64,000 nucleotides of DNA from Mycolicibacterium rutilum (GCF_900108565.1 NZ_LT629971.1:4216001-4280000), one strand, 5' to 3'. Positions 8,614 through 17,858 are shown, numbered from the stretch's first letter. The notes: generated by a model not told the origin, from the letters alone. A program made the numbers and translations.

Positions 8614-9035
8614 GCGATCCGGTTACCCGTCGCCGGAATGGCCAAACGGTCGTCGGTGCGTGCGGGCACCAGCTGCAGCGCCAGAAAGCCGAGCGCGAGG
8701 ACCAACGTGACCGGCGTTCCCAGCAGGAACACGCCGGCCGCGAGCGTGGTGCTGGAACCGTTGAGCGCCGACACCGCGACGACGAGGGACAGTGCTCCGG
8801 TGGCGGCCAGGGCGACGGCGGTGACGGCGAGCGCGACCGCCACCGCGCGGCCCGGTCCGTAGTGCCGCATCCCGGTGCCGGCCAGCACGGCGGCGAGCGG
8901 GACACCGAGGATCGCGGCGGCCGGCGCGGTGCCGTCGACGGTGGCCAGCCTGCCGAGCGCAGGCAGGATCAGGCACGCCGCGAGCACCGCCGCCCCGACC
9001 ACACCCGCCGCGGCGATCTTGCGCGGAGATGGCAT
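8610..9035 (-). CDS. Small four-helix membrane protein
   Basis: A 141-residue integral membrane protein. About four hydrophobic segments are visible, near residues 8-28, 40-56, 62-88 and 95-122 (VGAAVLAACLILPAL, AAILGVPLAAVLAG, VALAVTAVALAATGALSLVVAVSAL, LGTPVTLVLALGFLALQLV). Function unknown. It is coupled to the small acidic protein downstream by an ATGA overlap. Confidence 0.6.
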   Translation of the reverse strand: MPSPRKIAAAGVVGAAVLAACLILPALGRLATVDGTAPAAAILGVPLAAVLAGTGMRHYGPGRAVAVALAVTAVALAATGALSLVVAVSALNGSSTTLAAGVFLLGTPVTLVLALGFLALQLVPARTDDRLAIPATGNRIA

Positions 9036-9077
9036 ACCCGCCGGTTGCCCGTACCGGCCGATCGCGAAACGACCAGG

Positions 9078-9893
9078 TCAGTCCCCGGCGGCGGAGTAGT
9101 AGCGAATCCGGCTGATCGCGAACGGTTTCGCCGCGACGTCGGCGATCAGCACGGCACGCCCGTCGGCGCGGTCGATGCCGGCCGCGAGGCTGTACCCGGA
9201 TGCGATCACCTTGCGGGCCCGGCCGCCGGTCAGTCGCGACAACAGTTCGGGGACGCTCATCGGGGTGTGGTCGCCGACGGTGATCCGGGTGGCGCCGAGC
9301 CGACGCCGCAGCCCCACCTCGTCGCCCGACGTGGCGGCGCCGAGGAACTCGCCGAACCGCCGCTTGCCCGCCGGCCCGGTCCCGCGGAATCCGCCAAGGA
9401 ATCCCAGCGTGCCGACCAGACCCTGGTTCGTCAGCAGCCCCCGGGACAGCTGCACCCCGGCGGGCACCGACCGCACGCCCGCGCGCAGGAACTGCCCGAC
9501 CATCGCGGGCAGCTCCCAATACGCCGACATCTCAGCGATTTTCGGCTCGTCGAGATCGTCTTCGAGGTGGTAACGCAGATAGGCGGGAATGCGCATCCTC
9601 ACCCCAGCCGACATCGCCACCTCCAACTCGAGATCGCGCACCACCGTGGCTCCGCTGACGATGTCGACGTCGCGGTGGAAGGTGATGTCGCGCGGCCCGA
9701 TGAACGTGTCGTAGAAGCGGATCAGCGCGGTACTCCCCCTGTGCGGCTGCGACCCCACCGGGTCCTCGACGACGCCGTCGAAGGTGAACGCGCCGACCCA
9801 GGCGTCGCGGTCATGGGCGCCGACCGCGGCCGGGGACCGCTCGACCGCGCTCAACGCGTCCGCCGGGGAGATGGCCATACCGTTGCCTACCAC
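9078..9893 (-). CDS. SnoaL-like/ketosteroid-isomerase-fold protein
   Basis: A 271-residue protein whose first 130 residues match the SnoaL/NTF2 pattern (VGAHDRDAWVGAFTFDGVVEDPVGSQPHRG, FYDTFIGPRDITFHRDVDIV). The second half appears to be another alpha+beta domain with a helical linker (FLGGFRGTGPAGKRRFGEFL). Such proteins often bind steroids or polyketides. GTG at 9893 is the first start; the ATG at 9878 (MAISPADAL) is equally plausible. Confidence 0.65.
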   Translation of the reverse strand: MVGNGMAISPADALSAVERSPAAVGAHDRDAWVGAFTFDGVVEDPVGSQPHRGSTALIRFYDTFIGPRDITFHRDVDIVSGATVVRDLELEVAMSAGVRMRIPAYLRYHLEDDLDEPKIAEMSAYWELPAMVGQFLRAGVRSVPAGVQLSRGLLTNQGLVGTLGFLGGFRGTGPAGKRRFGEFLGAATSGDEVGLRRRLGATRITVGDHTPMSVPELLSRLTGGRARKVIASGYSLAAGIDRADGRAVLIADVAAKPFAISRIRYYSAAGD

Positions 9894-9984
9894 CCCGGGG
9901 TCACCTCAGTCGACTACCGCCCCTCCCGCGGGCACACTGGTGTCACTGCCGCGCTGCGGTGCGGGGCGGTGAGGAGGAAGCGTC

Positions 9985-10401
9985 ATGAGCAGCAACGGGC
10001 CGTTCGGGTTCGATCCCGAGGACTTCGACCGTGTCGTCCGCGAGGCCGGTGAGGGGTTGCGCGACGCGCTCGACGGCCTCGGCAAGTTCCTCAACACCTC
10101 CGGCGAACGCGCCGGGTGGGCCAGCCTCGTCGACGAGTTCACCCGCTCCACCCGGCCCCGCCGGGAGCCGGAGACCACCGGTGAGACCGGCGACGGTGTG
10201 TGGGCGATCTTCACCGTCGACGCCGACGGCGGCGCCCACATCGAGCAGGTGTATCCGACCGAGCTGGACGCGCTGCGGGCCAACAAGAACAACACCGACC
10301 CGGCCCGCAAGGTGCGGTTCCTGCCGTACGGCATCGCGGTCAGCGTGCTCGACGCGAGCTCGGCGGCGGCCGACGGTGAAACCGGAAACCAGGGCGCCTA
10401 A
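9985..10401 (+). CDS. Conserved mycobacterial hypothetical protein
   Basis: A 138-residue soluble protein starting MSSNGPFGFDPEDFDRVVREAGEG, with GVWAIFTVDADGGAHIEQVYPTELDALRANKNN and VRFLPYGIAVSVLD. I recognise the pattern as a conserved actinobacterial hypothetical without known function. A strong ribosome-binding site (GAGGAGGAA) precedes the ATG. Its stop overlaps the convergent SRPBCC gene by four bases. Confidence 0.7.
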   Translation: MSSNGPFGFDPEDFDRVVREAGEGLRDALDGLGKFLNTSGERAGWASLVDEFTRSTRPRREPETTGETGDGVWAIFTVDADGGAHIEQVYPTELDALRANKNNTDPARKVRFLPYGIAVSVLDASSAAADGETGNQGA

Positions 10402-10847
10402 CCGCCGAACCGGTCCCGGATGCCGTCGAGCATCTCGCGGTGTGCCTTGACCGCCTCGCGGGCGGTGAACGACGCCAACGGCCGCGGTGCCTCGATCGTC
10501 ATGTGCTCGGTCAACCGGGTGCCGTCGTCCCCGGCGGCGGCGAACGTGACGACGGTGTGCATGCGGATCCCCGGGAACTGCCGTACCTCGGCGGTCACCT
10601 CGCCGTGGGCCGGCACTGTCATCCGCGCGCGGTAGCGGGTTCGCACGACGACCGGGCCGACCGGGATCCGGTCCGTGATCCGGTAGTCCTGGCGGTAGCC
10701 GTGGGCCGACGGGATTCGCGGACCGGCGTGCACCGCGACGACGAGCGGGTGGATACGCACGATGTTGCGCAGGTCGGTGTAGAACGCCCGCACATTTTCG
10801 GGCGGCGCCCCGATGACGGCGGTGACGACGCGGTGCGCCCGCACCAT
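10398..10847 (-). CDS. SRPBCC (START-like) family protein
   Basis: A 149-residue polyketide-cyclase/dehydrase-type SRPBCC protein: VTAVIGAPPENVRAFYTDLRNIVRIHPLVV at the start, beta strands in the middle, and LTEHMTIEAPRPLASFTAREAVKAHREMLDGIRDRFGG as the long C-terminal helix. The fold binds hydrophobic ligands; the role here is unknown. The ATG at 10847 lies five bases after the decarboxylase stop, so it is the last gene of that operon. Confidence 0.75.
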   Translation of the reverse strand: MVRAHRVVTAVIGAPPENVRAFYTDLRNIVRIHPLVVAVHAGPRIPSAHGYRQDYRITDRIPVGPVVVRTRYRARMTVPAHGEVTAEVRQFPGIRMHTVVTFAAAGDDGTRLTEHMTIEAPRPLASFTAREAVKAHREMLDGIRDRFGG

Positions 10848-10852
10848 CGGGA

Positions 10853-12202
10853 TCAGCGGGCGCTCCCGGCGATCCGCAGCACGGCGGCCAGGCTGCGCTC
10901 GACGTCGTCGTCGGTGGTGGCCCAGGACGAGACGCTGACCCGCATCGCCGCGCGGCCCTGCCAGACCGTGCCGCCGAACCAGCACGTGCCGTCGGCCTGC
11001 ACCTGCTCGATCACCCGGCGGGTCGCCTCGTCATCGCCGAACGACACCAGCGCCTGGTTGAGCACGACATCGTTGAGCACCTGGTAGCCGGCGCTGCGCA
11101 AGCCGTCGGCGAACCGCCGTGTGTGCCGGCAGCACCGGTCGACGAGGTCGGCCACTCCGGCGCGGCCCAGTGAGCGCAGCCCCGCCCACACCTCCACGCC
11201 CCTGGCGCGCCGCGACATGTCCGGCGTGAAGTGGCACGGTTCGCGGTCCGCGCCGGCGATCAGATAGGCCGCGCCCACCGTCATCGCGGCCCGCAGGTCA
11301 TCGGCGTTGCGCACGAACGCAATTCCGCTGTCGTACGGGACGTTGAGCCACTTGTGCGCATCGGTGGCCCACGAATCGGCGTCGGCGGCACCGGCGGCTA
11401 GGTGTGCCAGCCGCGGGTTGGCCGCGGCCCACAGGCCGAACGCGCCGTCGACGTGCACCCAGGCTCCGGCGTCGTGCGCAGCGGCGCAGATCTCGGCGGC
11501 CGGGTCGAACGCCCCGGTGTTCACGTTGCCCGCCTGCAGGCACACGATGGTCGACGGGGACAGCGCGGGCAGCGCGTCGGCGCGCATCCGGCCCTGGTCG
11601 TCGGTGGGCACTCGTTCGACGCGGGCGCGCCCCAGCCCGAGCAGCGACAGCGCCTTGAGCACGCTGGCGTGCACTTCGTCGCCGACCACCACGCGGATCG
11701 GCGGGGCGCCGAACAGCCCGTCCTGTTCGACGTCCCAACCGGCGGTGCGCAGCAGCGCGTGCCGCGCCGCGGCGAGTGCGGTCAGGTTCGCCATCGTGGC
11801 GCCGGTCGTGAAGCCGGCGCCCGCCTGCCCCGGCAGGCCGAGCAGGTCACGCAGCCATGCCGCGCTGACCTCTTCGAGTTTCGCGGCCACCGGCGACATC
11901 ACGCGGTACGCGCCGTTCTGGTCCCACACGGCGGCAAGCAGATTCGCGGCCAGCGCGGCGGGCAGCGTGCCGCCGGTGACGAAGCCGAAATAGCGTCCGC
12001 CGGTGGTCGCGACCGTCGCCGGTGAGCCGATCTCGTCGAGCATGTGCAGCACCGCCGCGGGGTCTTCGGGGTGCTCGGGCAGCGGCTCGTCGAACCGTGC
12101 CAGCGCGGCGATGTCGGCCGGGGCGGGCGCGACGGGACGGGTGGCGAGCGCGTCGGTGTACCGCGCGGCCCGCGCGCAGGCGTCGGACAGGAGTTCTCTC
12201 AC
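10853..12202 (-). CDS. PLP-dependent group II amino acid decarboxylase
   Basis: A 449-residue pyridoxal-phosphate enzyme of the aromatic-amino-acid/glutamate decarboxylase fold. Visible are TTGGRYFGFVTGGTLPAALAANLLAAVWDQN, FTTGATMANLTALAAARHALL, the cofactor-stacking region WVHVDGAFGLWA and the PLP-Schiff-base lysine in TDAHKWLN (near residue 283). The substrate cannot be told from sequence. The GTG at 12202 overlaps the stop of the upstream gene (GTGA). The frame is open further upstream, but the coupled start fits the family length. Confidence 0.85.
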   Translation of the reverse strand: MRELLSDACARAARYTDALATRPVAPAPADIAALARFDEPLPEHPEDPAAVLHMLDEIGSPATVATTGGRYFGFVTGGTLPAALAANLLAAVWDQNGAYRVMSPVAAKLEEVSAAWLRDLLGLPGQAGAGFTTGATMANLTALAAARHALLRTAGWDVEQDGLFGAPPIRVVVGDEVHASVLKALSLLGLGRARVERVPTDDQGRMRADALPALSPSTIVCLQAGNVNTGAFDPAAEICAAAHDAGAWVHVDGAFGLWAAANPRLAHLAAGAADADSWATDAHKWLNVPYDSGIAFVRNADDLRAAMTVGAAYLIAGADREPCHFTPDMSRRARGVEVWAGLRSLGRAGVADLVDRCCRHTRRFADGLRSAGYQVLNDVVLNQALVSFGDDEATRRVIEQVQADGTCWFGGTVWQGRAAMRVSVSSWATTDDDVERSLAAVLRIAGSAR

Positions 12203-13515
12203 TGCGGTAACGCTAGCGCGGCGACGAGGTCGTCGAGGATCGGTGCGGCGGCCGAGGTCGCCAGCGGGCGCAGTTCGCGGTCGATGTGCGCGACGGCGTG
12301 GGTGGTCTGCCCGGACTCGACCAATTCGCGCAGCGGCGCGATCGCCGCCGCGCCGAGGACCGATCCGAGCACGTCGACCAGTTCCCAGTCGCGCCACAAC
12401 GCCAATGACCGTTCATAGAAGCCGAATCCGCTGATTTCCTGGCCGCGCCAGGTGCCGTGGTATCGGTACGGGCCCTCCATGTACTCCAGCGGCAGGGCGT
12501 GCGCGGGCGCACGCACCACCGGCTCGCCGGTCAGTTCCAGGCCGAGCGTGGGCGAGCTCAGGTGGTGCCGGTCGGGCAGATAGCGGGCCGCCCGCGGCGG
12601 CCGGACCAGTGTTCGGACGGTCTCCGGCCATCGGACGTAGCTGTCGACGGTCACCTCGACGTCGCCGGCGTACTCGGGCGGCGCGTCGGGATGGCTGACG
12701 GTGACACCCGAGAAGGGTTGCGGCGCATTGTGATCCGTGCGGTCGAATTGATGCCAGATGCTCAGGTCCACCCCATTGTCCAGGTTGATCGTGCGCCACT
12801 CGTGTGCCCGCCACCGGACGTCGCCGCCGGGTCCACCGGCGTTGGCGACCAGCGGGAACCACTGGCGGTCGACGTGGCCCGCGCTGCCCGAGACGTGTTC
12901 GGTCACCCCGCCCCACGTCAGCGTGCCGGTCATCGTCATGCCGGTCTGGAAGTACGAGTACGTGTCGGGCTGCCCGAAGCATTCGATCCTGCCGTTGTGT
13001 GCGGCCGCCCCCAGCGGCACCGGGCCCCGGGTCGGGGTGACGTGCAGGGCGACGCGCATGGCGTCACCGGTGGCCGGGTCGCACCCGACGAAGTCGACGC
13101 CGTAGGTGTAGGGCACCAGCTCACCCCGGTCGTCCCGGCTGGTCTGCCAGGTCGCGGTGCCTGCCGGGCAGGCGTAGGACAGCTCCAGATGTCCCTGTGC
13201 CAGTGTGAGTTTCGGTTCTGCGCCGGGGCGCATGTTGGCCGGCGGCATGTCGTAGTCGGTGTAGGTGGCGTACCGGCCGTCGGTCAGGTCGAACAACGCC
13301 AACGTGTAGAAGTCGGCCACGATCGACTCGGCGGGCCGGTTCTTGTTGACGATCGACAGGAACGCATAGCCGCGACCGGTGTCCGCGACCAACTCCCCCG
13401 CCAGGAACCAGGTGTCGGACTGGCAGTCGGGGTGCTCGGCCTCAGCGGCGGGGAAGTCCAACTGCGGATCGCCGGGAACCAGCGCGTACGGATATCGGCG
13501 CCAGTCGTCACCCAT
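12199..13515 (-). CDS. AttH/CrtC-type lipocalin-like hydrolase
   Basis: A 438-residue protein with the CrtC/AttH (hydroxyneurosporene-synthase-like, double lipocalin) pattern. The diagnostic GHVDRQWF and surrounding TGTLTWGGVTEHVSGSAGH are present, as are an N-terminal WFLAGELVADTGRGYAFLSIV and a C-terminal GFGFYERSLALWRDWELVDVLGSVLG. The family hydrates or remodels terpenoid-like substrates, which fits a cyclic-compound catabolic cluster. No signal peptide. It is divergent from the aldehyde dehydrogenase across a 66-bp region. Confidence 0.75.
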   Translation of the reverse strand: MGDDWRRYPYALVPGDPQLDFPAAEAEHPDCQSDTWFLAGELVADTGRGYAFLSIVNKNRPAESIVADFYTLALFDLTDGRYATYTDYDMPPANMRPGAEPKLTLAQGHLELSYACPAGTATWQTSRDDRGELVPYTYGVDFVGCDPATGDAMRVALHVTPTRGPVPLGAAAHNGRIECFGQPDTYSYFQTGMTMTGTLTWGGVTEHVSGSAGHVDRQWFPLVANAGGPGGDVRWRAHEWRTINLDNGVDLSIWHQFDRTDHNAPQPFSGVTVSHPDAPPEYAGDVEVTVDSYVRWPETVRTLVRPPRAARYLPDRHHLSSPTLGLELTGEPVVRAPAHALPLEYMEGPYRYHGTWRGQEISGFGFYERSLALWRDWELVDVLGSVLGAAAIAPLRELVESGQTTHAVAHIDRELRPLATSAAAPILDDLVAALALPQ

Positions 13516-13581
13516 GTGTCCACTCCCGGGGTCCCATTTTTGTTATGTTTGCAGCAATAGCAACCTTAGTGGGAGGTGACC

Positions 13582-15042
13582 ATGAGAGCGCTGAGTTACG
13601 ACGAACTGTTCATCGGCGGTCGCTGGCAGGCTCCCGCCACTGCACAGCGCATCTCGGTGATCTCGCCGCACACTGAACAGCCGATCGGCGAGACGCCGGC
13701 CGCCGCCGCCGCCGATGTCGACCGGGCCGTGCGCGCCGCCCGCGAGGCGTTCGATGACGGCCCCTGGCCGCGGATGAGCGTCGATGAGCGGATGGCCAAG
13801 GTGGAGAAACTGGCCGCGCTGTACGCCGCGCACACCGACGCGATGGCCGACCTGATCACCGCCGAGATGGGTTCGCCGCGCAGCTTCAGCAGGCTCGGGC
13901 AGGCGACGGGCGCGGTCGCGCAGATGCATCTCAATCTGGTTGCCGCGCGCGACTATCCGTGGGTGGAGCGGCGGCGTGGGCTGTTCGGTGACGTGCAGGT
14001 GCGCCGCGCGCCGGTCGGTGTGGTCGGCGCGATCGTGCCGTGGAACGTCCCACAGTTCCTGATCATGCCGAAGATGATCCCCGCGCTGATCGCGGGCTGC
14101 TCGGTGGTGGTCAAACCGGCACCCGAGACCCCGATCGACGCGATGTGGCTGGCGGAGATGCTGGCCGAGACCGAATTCCCTGAGGGCGTCGTGTCGATCC
14201 TGCCCGGCGGACGCGAGACGGGCGAAGCCCTGGTGCGCCACCCGGGCGTCGACAAGATCTCGTTCACCGGATCCTCGGCGACGGGACGGCACATCGCCGC
14301 GGTCTGCGGGGAACAACTCAAGCGGGTCAGCCTCGAGCTGGGCGGCAAGTCGGCGGCGATCATCCTCGACGACGCCGACATCGACCGCACCGTCAAGCAC
14401 CTGAAGACCGCGAGCCTGATGAACAACGGCCAGGCGTGCGTCGCCCAGACCCGGATCCTGGTCAGCGAACGCCGCCATGACGACGTAATCGACGCGCTCG
14501 CCGGGATGATGGCGGACCTGCAGGTCGGCGATCCCGCCGACGAGGCCACCGACATCGGTCCGTTGGTCGCCCAGCGTCAGCAGCAGCGGGTGCAGGGCTA
14601 CATCCAGTCCGGGATCGACGAGGGCGCGCGAATGGTGCTCGGCGGCACCGAATCCCCGCGGGATCGCGGCTGGTACGTCCGGCCCACCCTGTTCACCGGT
14701 GCGACGAACACGATGCGCATCGCCCGCGAGGAGATCTTCGGCCCGGTTCTCACCGTGCTCACCTACAGCGACGAGCGCGACGCGGTCCGCATCGCCAACG
14801 ACACCGAGTACGGGCTCGCCGGCTCGGTGTGGACCTCCGACGCCGCGCACGGCCTGGACATCGCCGCCGAGATCCGTACGGGCACGTACGGGATCAACAT
14901 GTACACCCTCGACACCACAATGCCGTTCGGCGGGTTCAAGCAGTCGGGGATCGGCCGCGAGTTCGGCGCGGAAGGGCTCTCGGAGTACGTCGAGCTGCAG
15001 ACCACCGTCAGCGCCGATCCGTTGCCGCCGGTGCCGGCTTAA
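13582..15042 (+). CDS. NAD(P)-dependent aldehyde dehydrogenase
   Basis: A 486-residue ALDH-superfamily enzyme that oxidises an aldehyde to the acid. The substrate-channel motif PWNVPQF, the general base Glu in LELGGK (near 252), the catalytic Cys in NNGQACVAQTRI (near 285), EEIFGPVL and PFGGFKQSG are all intact. The ATG at 13582 is chosen because GGGAGG ends five bases upstream; a GTG two codons earlier lies inside that site. It probably acts after one of the alcohol dehydrogenases of the cluster. Confidence 0.9.
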   Translation: MRALSYDELFIGGRWQAPATAQRISVISPHTEQPIGETPAAAAADVDRAVRAAREAFDDGPWPRMSVDERMAKVEKLAALYAAHTDAMADLITAEMGSPRSFSRLGQATGAVAQMHLNLVAARDYPWVERRRGLFGDVQVRRAPVGVVGAIVPWNVPQFLIMPKMIPALIAGCSVVVKPAPETPIDAMWLAEMLAETEFPEGVVSILPGGRETGEALVRHPGVDKISFTGSSATGRHIAAVCGEQLKRVSLELGGKSAAIILDDADIDRTVKHLKTASLMNNGQACVAQTRILVSERRHDDVIDALAGMMADLQVGDPADEATDIGPLVAQRQQQRVQGYIQSGIDEGARMVLGGTESPRDRGWYVRPTLFTGATNTMRIAREEIFGPVLTVLTYSDERDAVRIANDTEYGLAGSVWTSDAAHGLDIAAEIRTGTYGINMYTLDTTMPFGGFKQSGIGREFGAEGLSEYVELQTTVSADPLPPVPA

Positions 15043-15452
15043 CCGGACAGCTCGAGGGTCACCTCGGCGGGACAACACAATTCGCCGCGCTGGTTGGACA
15101 CGCTGATCTCGAGGTCGACCAGCCGGCCGTCCCGCTTGCCCACCACCCGGCCCGCGCCCACCATCGAGTCACCGGCGTAGATCGAGCCGAGCAGGGTCAT
15201 ACGGCGCCGCACCACCCGGCTGCACGGCCCGGCCCAGCTCGTCGCGACCCGGTCGATGAAGCCGGCGATGTGCATGGTGTTCACGAAGATGGCCGGATGA
15301 CCCTGCGCCGCGGCGTATTCGGGATCGTAATGGCCGGGAAAGTAGTCCCACGTCGAACCGGCGTTCATCACGACCCGCTGGTAGTCGATCGGGTCGGCGA
15401 CTCCGGGCAGTTCGGTTCCGGGCACGATCTCGGCCCAGAGGGGATGGCTCAC
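15039..15452 (-). CDS. MaoC-like hydratase subunit (C-terminal half type)
   Basis: A 137-residue hot-dog-fold protein beginning VSHPLWAEIVPGTELPGVADPIDYQRVVMNAGSTWDYFPGHYDPEYA and containing NTMHIAGFIDRVATSWAGPCSRV. It resembles the catalytic half of split MaoC enoyl-CoA hydratases found in steroid catabolism. Such halves work as heterodimers with an adjacent FAS1-like half, which here is the upstream gene. The GTG overlaps that gene's stop (GTGA). Confidence 0.72.
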   Translation of the reverse strand: MSHPLWAEIVPGTELPGVADPIDYQRVVMNAGSTWDYFPGHYDPEYAAAQGHPAIFVNTMHIAGFIDRVATSWAGPCSRVVRRRMTLLGSIYAGDSMVGAGRVVGKRDGRLVDLEISVSNQRGELCCPAEVTLELSG

Positions 15453-15976
15453 CGGGGTTGCCGCTCGGGGGTGAAGCGGAACAGGGTGTTGCGGTTGACC
15501 GCGACCAGCGTCCCGTCCTCGCGGTGGAACTCGTCGCGGGTCTCGACGAAATGTCCGCTGCCCACTCGCGTCTTCTTGTGCGGCGACACCGACACGACCT
15601 CTTCGATCACGTGCAGGCGGTCGCCCTCGACGATGGCGGCCGGTAGCTCGACCTCGTTGGCGGCGTTGATGAACGTCGTGCCGGGCAGCGGCACCCGCAG
15701 CGCGATCGCGGCGACGGGCGGTTCCCCGCCGGGCGTCCACGGCGGTGGAATCAGCCAGCCCATCAGTAGCGCGGGCGGCGCCAGCAACCCGCCCCACTGC
15801 CGGCACGCGAAGTCGGCGTCCCAGAAGGACGCGTTGTCGTCGCGCACCATCGCGGCGAAGTGCTGGATGCGGGCGGCGCTGACCGCGGTGCCGGCATACC
15901 TGGGCGCGGTCCGTGTGCCGACCATGCGCAGCGCGTCGCCGTACGTACCGAACGCCAGGTCGTAGCGGATCGTCAC
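15449..15976 (-). CDS. FAS1-like/MaoC N-terminal-type dehydratase subunit
   Basis: A 175-residue hot-dog protein (RYAGTAVSAARIQHFAAMVRDDNASFWDADFACRQWGGLLAPPALLMGW, then GTTFINAANEVELPAAIVEGDRLHVIEEVVSVSPHKKTRVGSGHFVETRDEF). This is the FAS1-type dehydratase half that pairs with a MaoC half to hydrate enoyl-CoAs. It is coupled on both sides by GTGA overlaps to the SnoaL-like gene and the MaoC half. A heterodimeric hydratase is therefore likely. Confidence 0.75.
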   Translation of the reverse strand: MTIRYDLAFGTYGDALRMVGTRTAPRYAGTAVSAARIQHFAAMVRDDNASFWDADFACRQWGGLLAPPALLMGWLIPPPWTPGGEPPVAAIALRVPLPGTTFINAANEVELPAAIVEGDRLHVIEEVVSVSPHKKTRVGSGHFVETRDEFHREDGTLVAVNRNTLFRFTPERQPR

Positions 15977-16386
15977 ACCGGTAGCACGTCGTGACGCGCG
16001 GCGGTGTCCCAGTCGAGCCGGCGCGATGTGAAGTACCAGCCGCCGCGCTCGTAGACGAGGGCGTCGGTGTAGCTGCCGGTGGCCCGGAGGGTGTTGTCGC
16101 AGAACAGCAGTGCGATGCACTGTTGCGTCGCCTCGACGCCGTCGACGGTGATGTCGTGGTCGACGGTGACGAGCCGTTGGCCGTCGCCGCCGTCGAACGC
16201 GGCGCGCAGGTCGGCCGCCGGCTCGCCGTCGCGCGTGAAGGTCGCACCCGCGTGCCGGAAGGTGGCCAGCCACCCGGCGAGATCACCGGACGAGAACAGC
16301 CGGTCGTAGCGCGCGTTCAGGTTGAGGATCGCCGCGCGCGCGGCCAGGCCGTCGAGCACGAACTGCTGCTGGTACGTCAACGTCAT
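15973..16386 (-). CDS. SnoaL-like protein
   Basis: A 137-residue NTF2-fold protein (LAARAAILNLNARYDRLFSSGDLAGWLATFRHAGATFTRDG and GSYTDALVYERGGWYFTSRRLDWDT). It is the first gene of a three-gene coupled set with the hydratase halves and may act on the same CoA thioester or a ring intermediate. A clear GAAGGAGAACCT precedes the ATG. The region just upstream holds the remnant of an acyl-CoA ligase. Confidence 0.78.
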   Translation of the reverse strand: MTLTYQQQFVLDGLAARAAILNLNARYDRLFSSGDLAGWLATFRHAGATFTRDGEPAADLRAAFDGGDGQRLVTVDHDITVDGVEATQQCIALLFCDNTLRATGSYTDALVYERGGWYFTSRRLDWDTAARHDVLPV

Positions 16387-16477
16387 AGGTTCTCCTTCAC
16401 CGACTCAGCGAGTTTTTAGGGTGAGGGGGCGTCGCGCGAAACGACAACGCCGGGCGCGGACGACGCATACCCCTCGC

Positions 16478-16743
16478 TCATCGATGCGCTGCCCGCGGCC
16501 GGCAGGCGATCTCGCCGATCTGGTCCGGAGCCACGGCGCGACCGTCGTCGCCGACGGTGCGCACGTCGAACACTTCGTTGACCGGACCTGATGTACCCGG
16601 GAAACCGTTATGCGAAACGTCACCGGCACGTCGCCGATTACCGTCATCACCCGGTCGCCGAATTGTGCTGCGCGGCAGTCGAGCACGGCGGACACGGTGA
16701 AGCGGTCGACCCCGAACGCCGCGGGAGCCGGGGCGACGCGCAT
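16478..16743 (-). pseudogene. Acyl-CoA ligase remnant
   Basis: Remains of an AMP-dependent acyl-CoA synthetase. The ATG at 16743 overlaps the Rieske oxygenase stop (ATGA) and encodes 44 ligase-like residues (FTVSAVLDCRAAQFGDRVMTVIGDVPVTFR). About 15 bases later, in another frame, comes an internal ligase stretch, GPVNEVFDVRTVGDDGRAVAPDQIGEIACRPRAAH (about 16597-16481). The sequence then shifts frame again (MSEGYASS). Most of the protein, including the central adenylation motifs, is deleted. The coupling shows it was once an operon member. Confidence 0.7.
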
Positions 16744-17858
16744 CAGGCTCCTGCTGCGGCCGGGTCGGGCCGGCCGTCGGCGGTGTAGCCGAAGTCGGTC
16801 GGCGACGGGTCGGCGCCGGGATAGAACCGGTGCGCCCACCGGCGCAGCGCGGCGTAATCGCGCGCCTCCTCGGGGGCAAGGTTCGGCTTCTCCAGGTACT
16901 TCATGTTCTCCCAGGTGAAAAAGTCCTGCTTGATGACTTCCTGCTGCAGTTGCAGGAATTTCGCGGCGCGACCGGTCGGCCGGTCCCCCGCGTCGCCCTG
17001 CTCCCGGATCGACGCCTGGGTGTAGAAGTAGTCGGTGTAGTCCTCGTCGACCGGCGTCTGTCCGGTGACCTGCACCGTCGCCACCAGCTCCGACGGGAAG
17101 CGGACCACGCCCAGGCCGAGCGAGTAGTTGTCGTAGATGATCTTCGCGTCCACCGGGCCGTTCGGTGTCAACCACGTCTTCGCCCGTCCCCCACCGAAAT
17201 TCGCGTTCACCGTGGCGTGCAGGTGGTATCCGGACACCTCGAACGACGCGGTGTTGGCCGGGTTCGCGGCCTTGTGCACATACTGCACGTGGTACGGATC
17301 GGCGGCGTTCTCGATGATCATCTGCGCGTGCACCTTGACCCGGTTGACCATGCGGGTGTGCGGATGCAGCGGGTAGTACTCGTCGGTCTCGAGTTCGGGC
17401 AGTACCGGCGGTTGCCAGTACGGCGGACGGCCGTGGCGTTCATGCCACACCAGGATGAATCCGTACCACTCCATACAGGGGTAGGGCTTGATGCGGACGT
17501 TCTGCTTGCACCCGATCTTGCTGTACGGGATCAGCGCGTTGGTGCCCTCGCCGGTCCAGTGCCAGCCGTGCCACGGGCAGACGATGTTCTCCCCCTCGAC
17601 CGTGCCGCCGACGCCCATGTTGGCGCCCAGATGCTGGCAGTACGCGTCGAGGACGTGCACCGCGCCGGACGCGGTCCGGAAGATCACCAGTTCCTCGCCG
17701 AAGTAATGCGCGCGCTTGACCGCGCCCGGGCCCAGGTCACTGGCGAAACCGACGATGAACCATCCGGTCGGGAAACGGTAGGTCGACAGGCTGATGCCGC
17801 TGGCGCCGAACTCGCGCTCAGACGGATCGATGGTGGGCTCGTCGACCGTCTCAGTCAT
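16743..17858 (-). CDS. KshA-like Rieske oxygenase
   Basis: The terminal oxygenase of a two- or three-component Rieske non-heme iron monooxygenase, 371 residues, resembling 3-ketosteroid 9-alpha-hydroxylase KshA in layout. The [2Fe-2S] ligands are Cys74-x-His76 and Cys94-x2-His97 (CPWHGWHW). The mononuclear iron motif N-A-A-D-P-Y-H-V-Q-Y-V-H spans 184-195. It would hydroxylate a ring substrate with electrons from a reductase not found in this window. A promoter element identical in layout to that of the alcohol dehydrogenase lies upstream at 17900-17935. Confidence 0.85.
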   Translation of the reverse strand: MTETVDEPTIDPSEREFGASGISLSTYRFPTGWFIVGFASDLGPGAVKRAHYFGEELVIFRTASGAVHVLDAYCQHLGANMGVGGTVEGENIVCPWHGWHWTGEGTNALIPYSKIGCKQNVRIKPYPCMEWYGFILVWHERHGRPPYWQPPVLPELETDEYYPLHPHTRMVNRVKVHAQMIIENAADPYHVQYVHKAANPANTASFEVSGYHLHATVNANFGGGRAKTWLTPNGPVDAKIIYDNYSLGLGVVRFPSELVATVQVTGQTPVDEDYTDYFYTQASIREQGDAGDRPTGRAAKFLQLQQEVIKQDFFTWENMKYLEKPNLAPEEARDYAALRRWAHRFYPGADPSPTDFGYTADGRPDPAAAGA

